Shown piece after piece: positions 7,271 through 14,667 of a DNA stretch of 63,842 nucleotides. Under the pieces are notes generated by a model. That model was not told where the DNA came from. It was given only the letters and a program-made list of their open reading frames with translations, and made no database searches. The position numbers and the translations under genes are program-made. Each line of letters begins with the position of its first letter. Position 1 is the first letter of the stretch. Origin of the DNA: Actinomycetes bacterium (GTDB taxonomy: Bacteria; Actinomycetota; Actinomycetes; Actinomycetales; Dermatophilaceae); NCBI GenBank assembly GCA_023420415.1, contig JAEZWF010000038.1, positions 1 to 63,842 of the forward strand, in the 5' to 3' direction.

Positions 7271-8500
7271 CTAGCGCGGCGCGCCCTGGGGCGCGAGCTC
7301 GACCATCTCGGGCCTCAGGTCGGTGACCTTCGCCGCCCCGAGAAGCGCCATGGTGCGCCGCACCTCCTCGGCAAGGATGTCGGCCGCCCGCTGCGCGCCA
7401 CGCTCGCCCCCGGCCATGAGGCCGTAGAGGTAGGCGCGTCCGACGAGCACCGAGCTCGCCCCGAGCGCCACCGCCGCGACCACGTCGGACCCCGACATGA
7501 CACCGGTGTCCACCATGACCTCGGCGTCCGGACCGACCGCCTCGCGCACGCGGGGCAGGAGCCGTACCGGCGGCAGGGCCTTGTCGAGCTGGCGTCCGCC
7601 GTGGTTGGACAGCACGATCGCGTCGGCGCCGTGGTGGAGGATGGCCCTGGCGTCCTCGACGGTCTGCACACCCTTGACGATGAGCGGCCCGTCCCAGGTG
7701 CGGCGCACCCAGTCGAGGTCGTCGAGCGACATGGTCGGGTCGAAGAGCGCGTTCATCATCTCGCCGACCGTGCCGCCCCAGGACTCGAGTGAGGCGAACC
7801 GCAACGGCGGCGTGGTGAGGAAGTTGACCCACCAGTTGGGGTGCATCGCTCCGTCGAGGACGGTCTTGACGGTGAGGGCCGGCGGGATCGCGAAACCGTT
7901 GCGGACATCGCGGTGTCGGTTGCCGCCGACCGGGCAGTCGACGGTGAGCATGAGCGCCTCGAACCCGTTCTCCTTGGCGCGCGCCATGAGGTCCTCGGCC
8001 GGGCCGTGGTCGCGCCAGACGTAGAGCTGGAACCACTTGCGGGTGCCCGGCGCGGCCGCTGCGAGCTCCTCGATGTTGGTGGTGCCCAGGGTCGACAGGC
8101 CGTAGGGGATGTCCATCCGCTCGGCGACGTGGGCGACAGCCGCCTCACCCTCGTGCTGCATCATCCGTGTGAAACCCGTTGGGCCGAAACCGAATGGCTG
8201 CGCGGACGGCTTGCCGAGCACCATGGTCGTGGTGTCGACCTCGCCGTGGCCGGTGAGCACCCGCGGGTGGAACGTCAGGTCGCGATAGGTCTCCCGCGCC
8301 CGCCGCAGGCTGTGCTCCTCCTCCGCGGCACCGTCGGTGTAGTCGAAGACCGAGGTCGGCGTGCGGCGCTTGGCGAGCCGGCGCAGGTCGGCGATCGTCA
8401 CGGCCGACGCGAGCCGCCGGTCGGTCGCGTTGAGCGTGACCGGCTTGGGCCGCAGCAACGGCTTGAGCTCGGACCACTTCGGCAGCTGGCGGTCACTCAT
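7271..8500 (-). CDS. lldD: FMN-dependent alpha-hydroxy-acid dehydrogenase (L-lactate dehydrogenase family)
   Basis: A 409-residue TIM-barrel flavoenzyme that oxidises L-2-hydroxy acids, most likely L-lactate to pyruvate, passing electrons to the respiratory chain. Seen: the N-terminal entry FDYTDGAAEEE, FMN-binding PFGFGPTGF (residues 102-110), Lys276 in LIVKG, the catalytic His300 in LSNHGGRQLD and GRAYLYGLMAGG near the C-terminus. No membrane helix is obvious; related enzymes attach peripherally. It follows serS by 20 bases on the same strand but carries its own TAGGTT box 6 bases before the ATG. Mycofactocin-linked MftD is a close paralogue family, but no mycofactocin genes are nearby. Confidence 0.82.
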   Translation of the reverse strand: MSDRQLPKWSELKPLLRPKPVTLNATDRRLASAVTIADLRRLAKRRTPTSVFDYTDGAAEEEHSLRRARETYRDLTFHPRVLTGHGEVDTTTMVLGKPSAQPFGFGPTGFTRMMQHEGEAAVAHVAERMDIPYGLSTLGTTNIEELAAAAPGTRKWFQLYVWRDHGPAEDLMARAKENGFEALMLTVDCPVGGNRHRDVRNGFAIPPALTVKTVLDGAMHPNWWVNFLTTPPLRFASLESWGGTVGEMMNALFDPTMSLDDLDWVRRTWDGPLIVKGVQTVEDARAILHHGADAIVLSNHGGRQLDKALPPVRLLPRVREAVGPDAEVMVDTGVMSGSDVVAAVALGASSVLVGRAYLYGLMAGGERGAQRAADILAEEVRRTMALLGAAKVTDLRPEMVELAPQGAPR

Positions 8501-8506
8501 GACCTC

Positions 8507-8512
8507 AACCTA
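8507..8512 (-). promoter_or_regulatory. -10 box of a leaderless promoter for the hydroxy-acid dehydrogenase
   Basis: TAGGTT on the minus strand, 6 bases before the ATG, in the 20-base gap after serS. Confidence 0.5.
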
Positions 8513-8520
8513 GACCGCGA

Positions 8521-9786
8521 TCAGACCGGGCGCAGCACCTCGAGGCCGAGGAAGGGACGCAGCGCCTCGGGGACCACGACCGAGCCGTCGGCCTGCTGGT
8601 GGTTCTCGAGGATCGCGACCATCCACCGGGTGGTGGCGAGAGTGCCGTTGAGTGTGGCGACGGTGCGAGTTCCGTTGCCGCCGTGCGGGTCCCGCTCGCG
8701 GGTGCCCAGTCGCCGCGCCTGGTAGGTCGTGCAGTTCGACGTCGACGTCAGCTCGCGGTAGCGACCCTGCGTGGGCACCCACGCCTCGATGTCGAACTTG
8801 CGCGCGGCTGGCCCGCCGAGGTCGCCCGCGGCGGTGTCGATGATGCGGTAGGGCACCTCGATCTTGGCCATCATGTCGCGCTCCAGCGAGAGCAGCCGCT
8901 GGTGCTCCTCGACCGCGTCCTCGACGCGGCAGTAGGTGAACATCTCGACCTTGTGGAACTGGTGCACGCGGATGATGCCGCGGGTGTCCTTGCCGTGCGA
9001 CCCGGCCTCGCGGCGGTAGCACGCCGACCACCCGGCATACCTCTTGGGGCCGTCGCTGAGGTCGAGGATCTCGTCGGCGTGGTAGCCCGCGAGCGCGACC
9101 TCGGAGGTGCCGGTGAGCCAGAGGTCGTCGTCGGCGAGCCGGTAGACCTCCTCGCTGTGCTTGTCGATGAACCCGGCGCCGGCCATGACGTCGGTCTTGA
9201 CCAGGGTGGGCGTGATCATCGGCGTGAAGCCGTGCTCGACGGCCTGCGCGATGCCCAGGTTGAGCAGCGCCAGCTCCAGTCGTGCGCCGACGCCGGAGAG
9301 GAAGTAGAACCGCGACCCCGACACCTTGGCGCCGCGCTCCATGTCGATGGCCGCGAGCTTCTCACCGAGGGCGAGGTGGTCGAGCGGCTCGAAGTCGAAC
9401 TCCGTTGGCGTGCCTACGGTTTCGAGGACTGTGTAGTCGTCCTCGCCGCCCACGGGCACACCCGGCTCCACGACGTTGCCGATCGACCGGACGAGCCCGT
9501 CGAGCTCGGCCTGCGCCGCGTCGGCGTCGGCCTGCAGCGACTTGACCTCGGCCGCGAGCTCCTTGGTGCGGGTCAGGAGGGCGTGCTTCTCGTCGCCCTG
9601 GGCCTTGGCGACCTGCTTGCCCATCGACTTCTGCTCGGCGCGCAGCCGCTCGAACTCGGTGAGGGATGACCGGCGACGCTCGTCCGCAGCCAGGGCCGCG
9701 TCCACGACCCCTTCGTCCTCACCACGGGCGCGCTGGCTGGCCCGGACGAGGTCCGGGTCGTCGCGCAGGAGCTTGATGTCGATCAC
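8521..9786 (-). CDS. serS: Seryl-tRNA synthetase
   Basis: A 421-residue class II aminoacyl-tRNA synthetase charging tRNA-Ser. The N-terminus (MIDIKLLRDDPDLVRASQRARG) opens the long tRNA-binding coiled-coil arm (about residues 30-105); motif 2 is ACYRREAGSHGKDTRGIIRVHQF, the serine pocket follows in EMFTYC, and motif 3 is near RTVATLNGTLATTRWMVAILEN. Full length for the family. The start is GTG with TAGGCT 6 bases upstream, a leaderless arrangement. Confidence 0.97.
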   Translation of the reverse strand: MIDIKLLRDDPDLVRASQRARGEDEGVVDAALAADERRRSSLTEFERLRAEQKSMGKQVAKAQGDEKHALLTRTKELAAEVKSLQADADAAQAELDGLVRSIGNVVEPGVPVGGEDDYTVLETVGTPTEFDFEPLDHLALGEKLAAIDMERGAKVSGSRFYFLSGVGARLELALLNLGIAQAVEHGFTPMITPTLVKTDVMAGAGFIDKHSEEVYRLADDDLWLTGTSEVALAGYHADEILDLSDGPKRYAGWSACYRREAGSHGKDTRGIIRVHQFHKVEMFTYCRVEDAVEEHQRLLSLERDMMAKIEVPYRIIDTAAGDLGGPAARKFDIEAWVPTQGRYRELTSTSNCTTYQARRLGTRERDPHGGNGTRTVATLNGTLATTRWMVAILENHQQADGSVVVPEALRPFLGLEVLRPV

Positions 9787-9792
9787 CGGGTC

Positions 9793-9798
9793 AGCCTA
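9793..9798 (-). promoter_or_regulatory. -10 box of a leaderless promoter for serS
   Basis: TAGGCT on the minus strand, 6 bases before the GTG start. Confidence 0.5.
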
Positions 9799-9872
9799 CC
9801 GAGGGGTCCGCGGCGGTCCGCCACGTGATTACCCGTTGCCTCCCAGCGTGGTCCGGCCCGATCCTTGCCGGT

Positions 9873-10511
9873 ATGCCGTCCGCCGCCACCTTGGGCACGT
9901 TCGCCCTCGCCGCCACCGCGCTGATCCTGCTGCCCGGGCCAGCCATGCTGTTCCTCATCTCGCGCGGCATCGGGCAGAGCAACCCGCGGCTGGCGGTCGC
10001 GTCGATGGCCGGCATCGAGACGGCGACCGCGTGCATGGTCGTGGCCACGGCGTTCGGGCTGTCCGCGGTGATCAGCTCCTCGGTGGTGGCCTTCGCGGTC
10101 GTGAAGTACGCCGGCGCGGCATACCTGTTGTGGTTGGCGGTCCGCGAGTTCCGCAGCAAGGGGCACTTCTCGCTCGACCGGGCGCCGGTCGTGAGCCCAC
10201 GCCGCGCCTTCCTCGACGCGTTCGCGGTCGGCATCTCCAACCCCAAGACGGCGGTCTTCTTCGTCGCGTTCTTCCCGCAGTTCCTGCACCGCGAGGCGGG
10301 GCCAATCTGGGCGCAGGTGCTGGTGCTCGGCGCGATCTTCGTCGTCATCGGCGCGGTGTTCGACAGCTTCTACGCCCTCTCCGCCGGTGGCGTCGGGCGC
10401 TGGCTGTCCCGTCACCCCAAGGCGGTCGAGCGGCAGAAGTACGTCTCCGGCTCGATCTTCCTCGTCATGGGCGGCGCGGCCGCGCTGACAGGGCACCCGC
10501 AGAAGGCCTGA
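9873..10511 (+). CDS. LysE/RhtB-family amino-acid exporter
   Basis: A 212-residue inner-membrane exporter of the LysE superfamily. The hallmark TALILLPGPAMLFLISRGI lies near the N-terminus and the second half carries GISNPKTAVFFVAFFPQF, the family's conserved NPKT motif; about six helices are expected. The substrate is an amino acid or related small solute, not assignable here. I prefer the ATG at 9873 to the GTG at 9825 because it gives the usual short N-terminus before the first helix. Notably the ATG lies inside a copy of the recurrent GTATGCC motif. The next gene starts 13 bases downstream. Confidence 0.85.
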   Translation: MPSAATLGTFALAATALILLPGPAMLFLISRGIGQSNPRLAVASMAGIETATACMVVATAFGLSAVISSSVVAFAVVKYAGAAYLLWLAVREFRSKGHFSLDRAPVVSPRRAFLDAFAVGISNPKTAVFFVAFFPQFLHREAGPIWAQVLVLGAIFVVIGAVFDSFYALSAGGVGRWLSRHPKAVERQKYVSGSIFLVMGGAAALTGHPQKA

Positions 10512-10524
10512 CAGACTCCGGCCC

Positions 10525-11649
10525 ATGGATGCCGCGACGGTCGTGTTCCTGGCCGTCGTCGGCGGCCGCTTCGCGCTGCCGCTGTTCATCTTCAAGTACC
10601 CGCTGCCCGCGATCGTCGCCTGCCTCGTCCTCGACGGTGTCGACCAGACGATCTTCCAGTCGTTCGGCTACGACCCGCCCGGCTACCAGGGCTACGACAA
10701 GGCGATGGACGTCTACTACCTCGCGCTGGCCTACCTCGCCGCGATGCGGAACTGGACCAGCCCGGCCGCCTTCGCGGCCGCGCACTTCCTCTACTTCTAC
10801 CGGCTCGTGGGCGTGCTGGCCTTCGAGCTGACCCAGTGGCGGCCGCTGCTCATCGTGTTCCCCAACACCTTCGAGTACTTCTTCATCGCCTACGAGCTGC
10901 TGCGGTTGCGCTGGGACCCAAGGAGATTCGACCTGCGCTGGTGGGTCGGTGTCGCGGCGGTGATCTGGGTCGTGGTCAAGCTGCCCCAGGAGTGGTGGAT
11001 CCACATCGCCCGGCTCGACCTCACCGACGAGATCGCGGCCCACTGGTGGGTCCTGCCGGTGCTGGCGTTGCTGGTGGCGGTGGCCCTGGTCGTGGTGCGC
11101 CGCCGCGTCGTGCCCCGGCTCGGACCGCCGGACTGGGGCTGGCGGGTTGCCGCCGAACCGACCCCCGTGGAGATCGACACGGCCGCCGAACGCACCGCCT
11201 GGACGGCGACGCACGCCCGCGTCTGGTCCTGGGTCACGCTCGAGAAGGCCGTGCTGGTCGGCCTGCTCAGCGTGATCTTCGCCCAGGTGCTGCCGGGTCT
11301 GCGGATGAGCAACCTCGACCTCTTCCTCGGGCTGGCGGTCATCGTGGTGTTCAACGCCGCGCTGTCGATCTGGGCCGCCCAGCGCACCAACTCGGTCGAG
11401 TCGATCGCGGTGGCCTTCGTGATCCGGCTCGCCGTCAACATCGCGATCGTCCTGGTCAGCGACTCACTGCTCGGGCGCGGCGACGACGTCAACCGCGACG
11501 CCTCGATCTTCTTCGTCTTCCTGCTCAGCCTGCTCACCGTCCTGCACGACCGCTACTGGCCCGTGCACGAGGTGCGCGTCACGCACGCACGTCGTGCAGG
11601 TGGTGCGCCAGGTCGTGGAGCATGTACTGCCCCAGCGTCAGCACCGTGA
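10525..11649 (+). CDS. Polytopic membrane protein of unknown function
   Basis: A 374-residue protein with roughly eight to ten hydrophobic segments and conserved-looking aromatic patches (DVYYLALAYLAAMRNW, FEYFFIAYELLRLRW). I recognise no family function. It follows the LysE-type gene by 13 bases, suggesting co-transcription. The C-terminal 30 residues (after HDRYWPVHEV) are Arg/Ala/Gly-rich and are encoded by the 71 bases that overlap the convergent DinB gene, so the protein may originally have ended earlier and been extended by stop loss. Confidence 0.7.
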   Translation: MDAATVVFLAVVGGRFALPLFIFKYPLPAIVACLVLDGVDQTIFQSFGYDPPGYQGYDKAMDVYYLALAYLAAMRNWTSPAAFAAAHFLYFYRLVGVLAFELTQWRPLLIVFPNTFEYFFIAYELLRLRWDPRRFDLRWWVGVAAVIWVVVKLPQEWWIHIARLDLTDEIAAHWWVLPVLALLVAVALVVVRRRVVPRLGPPDWGWRVAAEPTPVEIDTAAERTAWTATHARVWSWVTLEKAVLVGLLSVIFAQVLPGLRMSNLDLFLGLAVIVVFNAALSIWAAQRTNSVESIAVAFVIRLAVNIAIVLVSDSLLGRGDDVNRDASIFFVFLLSLLTVLHDRYWPVHEVRVTHARRAGGAPGRGACTAPASAP

Positions 11650-12088
11650 AGTGCGAGCCGTTGCTGCGTATGCCGCGGCGCGACCACGCGCCCTCGGGCA
11701 CCTGGGCGAACGCCTCGGACACGGCCGCCGCAGCGGCCACGAGCTCACCGGCGACCGTGGCCGGGTCGAGCTCGTCGTAGCGTCCGTCGACCGCGGCCTG
11801 GTCCTGGTCCCAGTTCTCGAACTCGGCCGGGTCCTCCACGAGCAGCTGCCGCACCCGGCCGTCGAAGACGCGGCACACGTCGCGCACGTGCGCGGCATAC
11901 TCCAGCTCCGACCAGACCTCGGGAGCCGGCCGCTCCCGCACGGACGAGCGCTGCAACACCTGCGGCCACGGCCGGGTGAGCTCGAGCGTCAGGCTCGCGA
12001 TGCCGTCGGCCGGCACGCCGCCCGCGTCGAAGCCACACTCGGGGCAGACCCGTTCCAGGGTCCAGGTCCAGTCCTTGGTGTCAGCCAC
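11579..12088 (-). CDS. DinB / maleylpyruvate isomerase-like protein
   Basis: A 169-residue four-helix-bundle protein of the DinB/MDMPI superfamily, common in actinobacteria as mycothiol-dependent transferases. An unusual feature is a Cys pair near the N-terminus (VCPECGFDAGG). The likely metal ligands are the His in AAHVRDVCRVFDGR and the C-terminal HDLAHHLHDV. The start is GTG with TAGGGT 6 bases upstream. The 3' end overlaps the convergent membrane-protein gene by 71 bases. Confidence 0.75.
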   Translation of the reverse strand: MADTKDWTWTLERVCPECGFDAGGVPADGIASLTLELTRPWPQVLQRSSVRERPAPEVWSELEYAAHVRDVCRVFDGRVRQLLVEDPAEFENWDQDQAAVDGRYDELDPATVAGELVAAAAAVSEAFAQVPEGAWSRRGIRSNGSHFTVLTLGQYMLHDLAHHLHDVRA

Positions 12089-12094
12089 CAGATC

Positions 12095-12100
12095 ACCCTA
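12095..12100 (-). promoter_or_regulatory. -10 box of a leaderless promoter for the DinB protein
   Basis: TAGGGT on the minus strand, 6 bases before the GTG. Confidence 0.45.
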
Positions 12101-12139
12101 ACCACCACCTGGCCTGCGCATATGGACCACCGCGTGGGG

Positions 12140-12145
12140 TAGTTT
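12140..12145 (+). promoter_or_regulatory. -10 box of a leaderless promoter for the lipid kinase
   Basis: TAGTTT, 6 bases before the GTG at 12152; supports that start although it adds a membrane helix ahead of the kinase domain. Confidence 0.5.
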
Positions 12146-12151
12146 CGGCGG

Positions 12152-13264
12152 GTGCTTTCGGACCATGCAGGCTGGGTCGCCATCGGGGCGGTCGTGCTCG
12201 TCATCGCCCTCGCCACGCTCATCGCGTCGCTGTCGGCGCGGCCACGCCGGCGCGGCCGGGGTGCCCACCGGGCCAGCCGGTGGAGCCGACGACCACACCG
12301 CAACGAGTTCCGTCCGGAGGGGACAGTGACCGAGACACCCAAGCGCCGCGTCGCCATCATCGTCAACCCGACCAAGTTCGACGACCTCGAGGGCACCAAG
12401 GCCCACATCACCCGTCAGGTGGTGCAGCGGGGGTGGCAGTCGCCGCTGTTCATCGAGACCACCGAGAAGGACCCGGGCACCGGGCAGGCCCGTGAGGCGC
12501 TCGAGCAGGGCGTCGACCTCGTCTGCCCCCTCGGGGGTGACGGCACGGTCCGCAGCGTCGCGGCCGCGCTCGTCGACACCGACACCCCGCTGGGCCTGCT
12601 GCCAGGTGGCACCGGCAACCTGCTGGCTCGCAACCTCGAGCTGCCGTTCGCCGACCTGGACGACGCGCTCGAGGTGGCGCTCACCGGGCAGAACAAGCGG
12701 ATTGACGTCGGCCGGCTCACCGTGGACAAGAGCGGCGAGGACCAGCGCCCGGAGCAGCACATCTTCCTCGTCATGGCCGGCTTCGGCTTCGACGCGGCGA
12801 TCATGGCCGACGCACCCGAGGGCCTCAAGGCCAAGGTCGGCCCGCTGGCCTACATGGTCTCCGGCACGCGCAACCTGCGTGGACCGCAGTTCAAGGTGCG
12901 CGTGAAGATCGACGACACCGAAGAGTTCACCCGCCGCACCCGCACGGTCGTCATCGGCAACGTCGGCAAGCTCGTCGGCGGTCTCGTGCTCCTGCCCGAC
13001 GCCGAGGTCGACGACGGTCACCTCGACGCAGTCCTGTTGTCCCCCAAGGGAATCGTGGGTTGGGCCGCTGTCGCCGCCCGCATCGCGTCCAAGCAGCGCA
13101 AGGGGCACCAGCGCGTCGACCACCACACCGCCCGTGAGATCTCGGTGCGCGCCGACCGGCCCGAGGAGGCCCAGGTCGACGGCGACACCATCGGCAAGGC
13201 GCGCGCCATCTCGGCCGAGGTCCTCCCCGGTTCGCTCGTGGTGCGGGTGGGCGCGACGGCCTGA
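12152..13264 (+). CDS. Diacylglycerol/lipid kinase (DagK-catalytic family) with N-terminal membrane anchor
   Basis: A 370-residue kinase that phosphorylates diacylglycerol or another lipid alcohol. A membrane helix lies at residues 8-28 and a basic linker follows to about residue 60. The catalytic domain has VNPTKF, the nucleotide loop LGGDGTVRSV and LPGGTGNLLARNL; the C-terminal YegS-like lobe includes DGHLDAVLLSP and QVDGD. The start is GTG, chosen by the TAGTTT box. Two PAP2-type lipid phosphatase genes follow at once, so kinase and phosphatases probably act on the same phospholipid or polyprenol pool at the membrane. Confidence 0.88.
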   Translation: MLSDHAGWVAIGAVVLVIALATLIASLSARPRRRGRGAHRASRWSRRPHRNEFRPEGTVTETPKRRVAIIVNPTKFDDLEGTKAHITRQVVQRGWQSPLFIETTEKDPGTGQAREALEQGVDLVCPLGGDGTVRSVAAALVDTDTPLGLLPGGTGNLLARNLELPFADLDDALEVALTGQNKRIDVGRLTVDKSGEDQRPEQHIFLVMAGFGFDAAIMADAPEGLKAKVGPLAYMVSGTRNLRGPQFKVRVKIDDTEEFTRRTRTVVIGNVGKLVGGLVLLPDAEVDDGHLDAVLLSPKGIVGWAAVAARIASKQRKGHQRVDHHTAREISVRADRPEEAQVDGDTIGKARAISAEVLPGSLVVRVGATA

Positions 13265-13267
13265 CCC

Positions 13268-13957
13268 GTGGCGTCACCCGGGGGCGCGAACCGCGCGCGC
13301 AGGCTGACCCGGGGAGCGGTCTGCATGGCGCTGTTCGCGCTGCCCGTCGCGATCCTCGGGTATGCCGTGCGGCAGCGCTGGGACGCACTGGTCGCCGTCG
13401 ACGGGGCGGTCGCCGCGGACGCGACCGACCTTGCCCGCAGCGCCGGGCTCGGGACGGGCCTCACGGTGCTGCAGGCGGTGAGCCAGCCCTGGGTGCTGTA
13501 TGCCGCGGCGACGGCCGTGTGCGCTTGGGTGTGGCTCGGGCGCGGCCTGCGGACGCGGGCCCTGTGGGCCTTCGTGACGATGATGGTTGCCTGGCCCGTG
13601 GGCCTGCTCCTGAAGGTGCTGGTGCAACGGGCCCGACCGGTCATCGACGAACCCCTGTCGCATGCCCCGGGCTACTCGTTCCCGTCGGGGCACGCCTTCA
13701 ACGCGGCCGTCGTGGCCACGGTCGTCGTCCTGCTGCTCTGGCCGGTCCTGTCGAAACCGGGCCGCCGCCTGGTCATGGTCCTCGCCGTCCTCGGCGTGCT
13801 GGTCATCGGGCTCGACCGGGTCTTCCTCGGGGTCCACTTCGCGTCGGACGTGGTTGCCGGGTGGGTTCTGGGATTCGGCATTAGCCTCGCGTCGTGGGTC
13901 GGTTTCATCGGGAGGACGCAAGCTCCTTCGTCACCCGCGCCATCGCTCCCGGCGTAG
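13268..13957 (+). CDS. PAP2-family membrane phosphatase
   Basis: A 229-residue polytopic phosphatidic-acid/polyprenyl-diphosphate phosphatase. All three family motifs are present: KVLVQRARP, YSFPSGHAF and DRVFLGVHFASD, the last two carrying the catalytic histidines. About five helices. The GTG start lies 3 bases after the kinase stop, so the genes are an operon. Its 3' end overlaps the next PAP2 gene by 64 bases. Confidence 0.87.
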   Translation: MASPGGANRARRLTRGAVCMALFALPVAILGYAVRQRWDALVAVDGAVAADATDLARSAGLGTGLTVLQAVSQPWVLYAAATAVCAWVWLGRGLRTRALWAFVTMMVAWPVGLLLKVLVQRARPVIDEPLSHAPGYSFPSGHAFNAAVVATVVVLLLWPVLSKPGRRLVMVLAVLGVLVIGLDRVFLGVHFASDVVAGWVLGFGISLASWVGFIGRTQAPSSPAPSLPA

Positions 13958-14601
13958 CCATCTGGCTGGCGATCCTGGGGGTCGGGGCGCTGCTCACCGG
14001 ACCCTTCACCGGGGTGGCCAAGGACGAAGAGGCGGTCAACCAGGCGCTCGCCGACGACCGCAGCCCCACGTGGAACACGATCACGATGCTGTGGTCGCAC
14101 ATCGGCAACACCGAGTACGTCATCGGTGTCTGCGTGCTCGTGACCGTGGCCCTGCTCTGGCGAACCCGCGACTGGCGGTGGTCGGTGGTGCCGGCCATCG
14201 CGATCTCGTTGCAGGCCACCATCTTCGTCATCGCCACGGCCGTGGTCGGGCGGCCACGCCCACACGTCGAGCACCTCGACCCCGCACCACCCACGTCGAG
14301 CTACCCCAGCGGCCACGTGGGCGCCTCGACCGCGCTCTACCTCGTGCTCGCGCTGATGGCGCAGCGCATCGCCAGGCCCTGGCTGCGGTGGGTGACGACG
14401 ACGGTGTGCCTGGTGCTGCCGCTCCTCGTCGCCTACGCGCGGCTCTACCGGGGCATGCACCACCTGACCGATGTGGTCGTGGGCCTGCTCAACGGGATCG
14501 GGTGCGCCCTGATCGCGTATGGCTGGTGGCGCCAGCGTGCCCGGTCGGCGTCAGCCGATGAGTCCTCGCCGGCGACCAGTGCCGAGGCAGCCACGACGTG
14601 A
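13894..14601 (+). CDS. Second PAP2-family membrane phosphatase
   Basis: A 235-residue paralogous phosphatase with motifs VVGRPRP, SYPSGHVG and ARLYRGMHHLTD. The GTG at 13894 begins 64 bases inside the previous gene in another frame; a later internal start would lose part of the first helix (AIAPGVAIWLAILGVGALL), so the overlap may be real, though the exact start is uncertain. The C-terminal tail is polar (SADESSPATSAEAATT). With the preceding kinase and PAP2 gene it makes a three-gene lipid phosphate module. Confidence 0.85.
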   Translation: MGRFHREDASSFVTRAIAPGVAIWLAILGVGALLTGPFTGVAKDEEAVNQALADDRSPTWNTITMLWSHIGNTEYVIGVCVLVTVALLWRTRDWRWSVVPAIAISLQATIFVIATAVVGRPRPHVEHLDPAPPTSSYPSGHVGASTALYLVLALMAQRIARPWLRWVTTTVCLVLPLLVAYARLYRGMHHLTDVVVGLLNGIGCALIAYGWWRQRARSASADESSPATSAEAATT

Positions 14602-14623
14602 CGTAAGGGACGCGCTCCGCCGG

Positions 14624-14637
14624 CCACGCGGCATACC
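14624..14637. repeat. Long-form recurrent motif CCACGCGGCATACC
   Basis: Perfect copy in the gap between the second PAP2 gene and zwf, preceded by CGG and followed by TGG. Confidence 0.85.
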
Positions 14638-14667
14638 TGGGTCGTGCAAGCCCACCACGGCGGTGCC

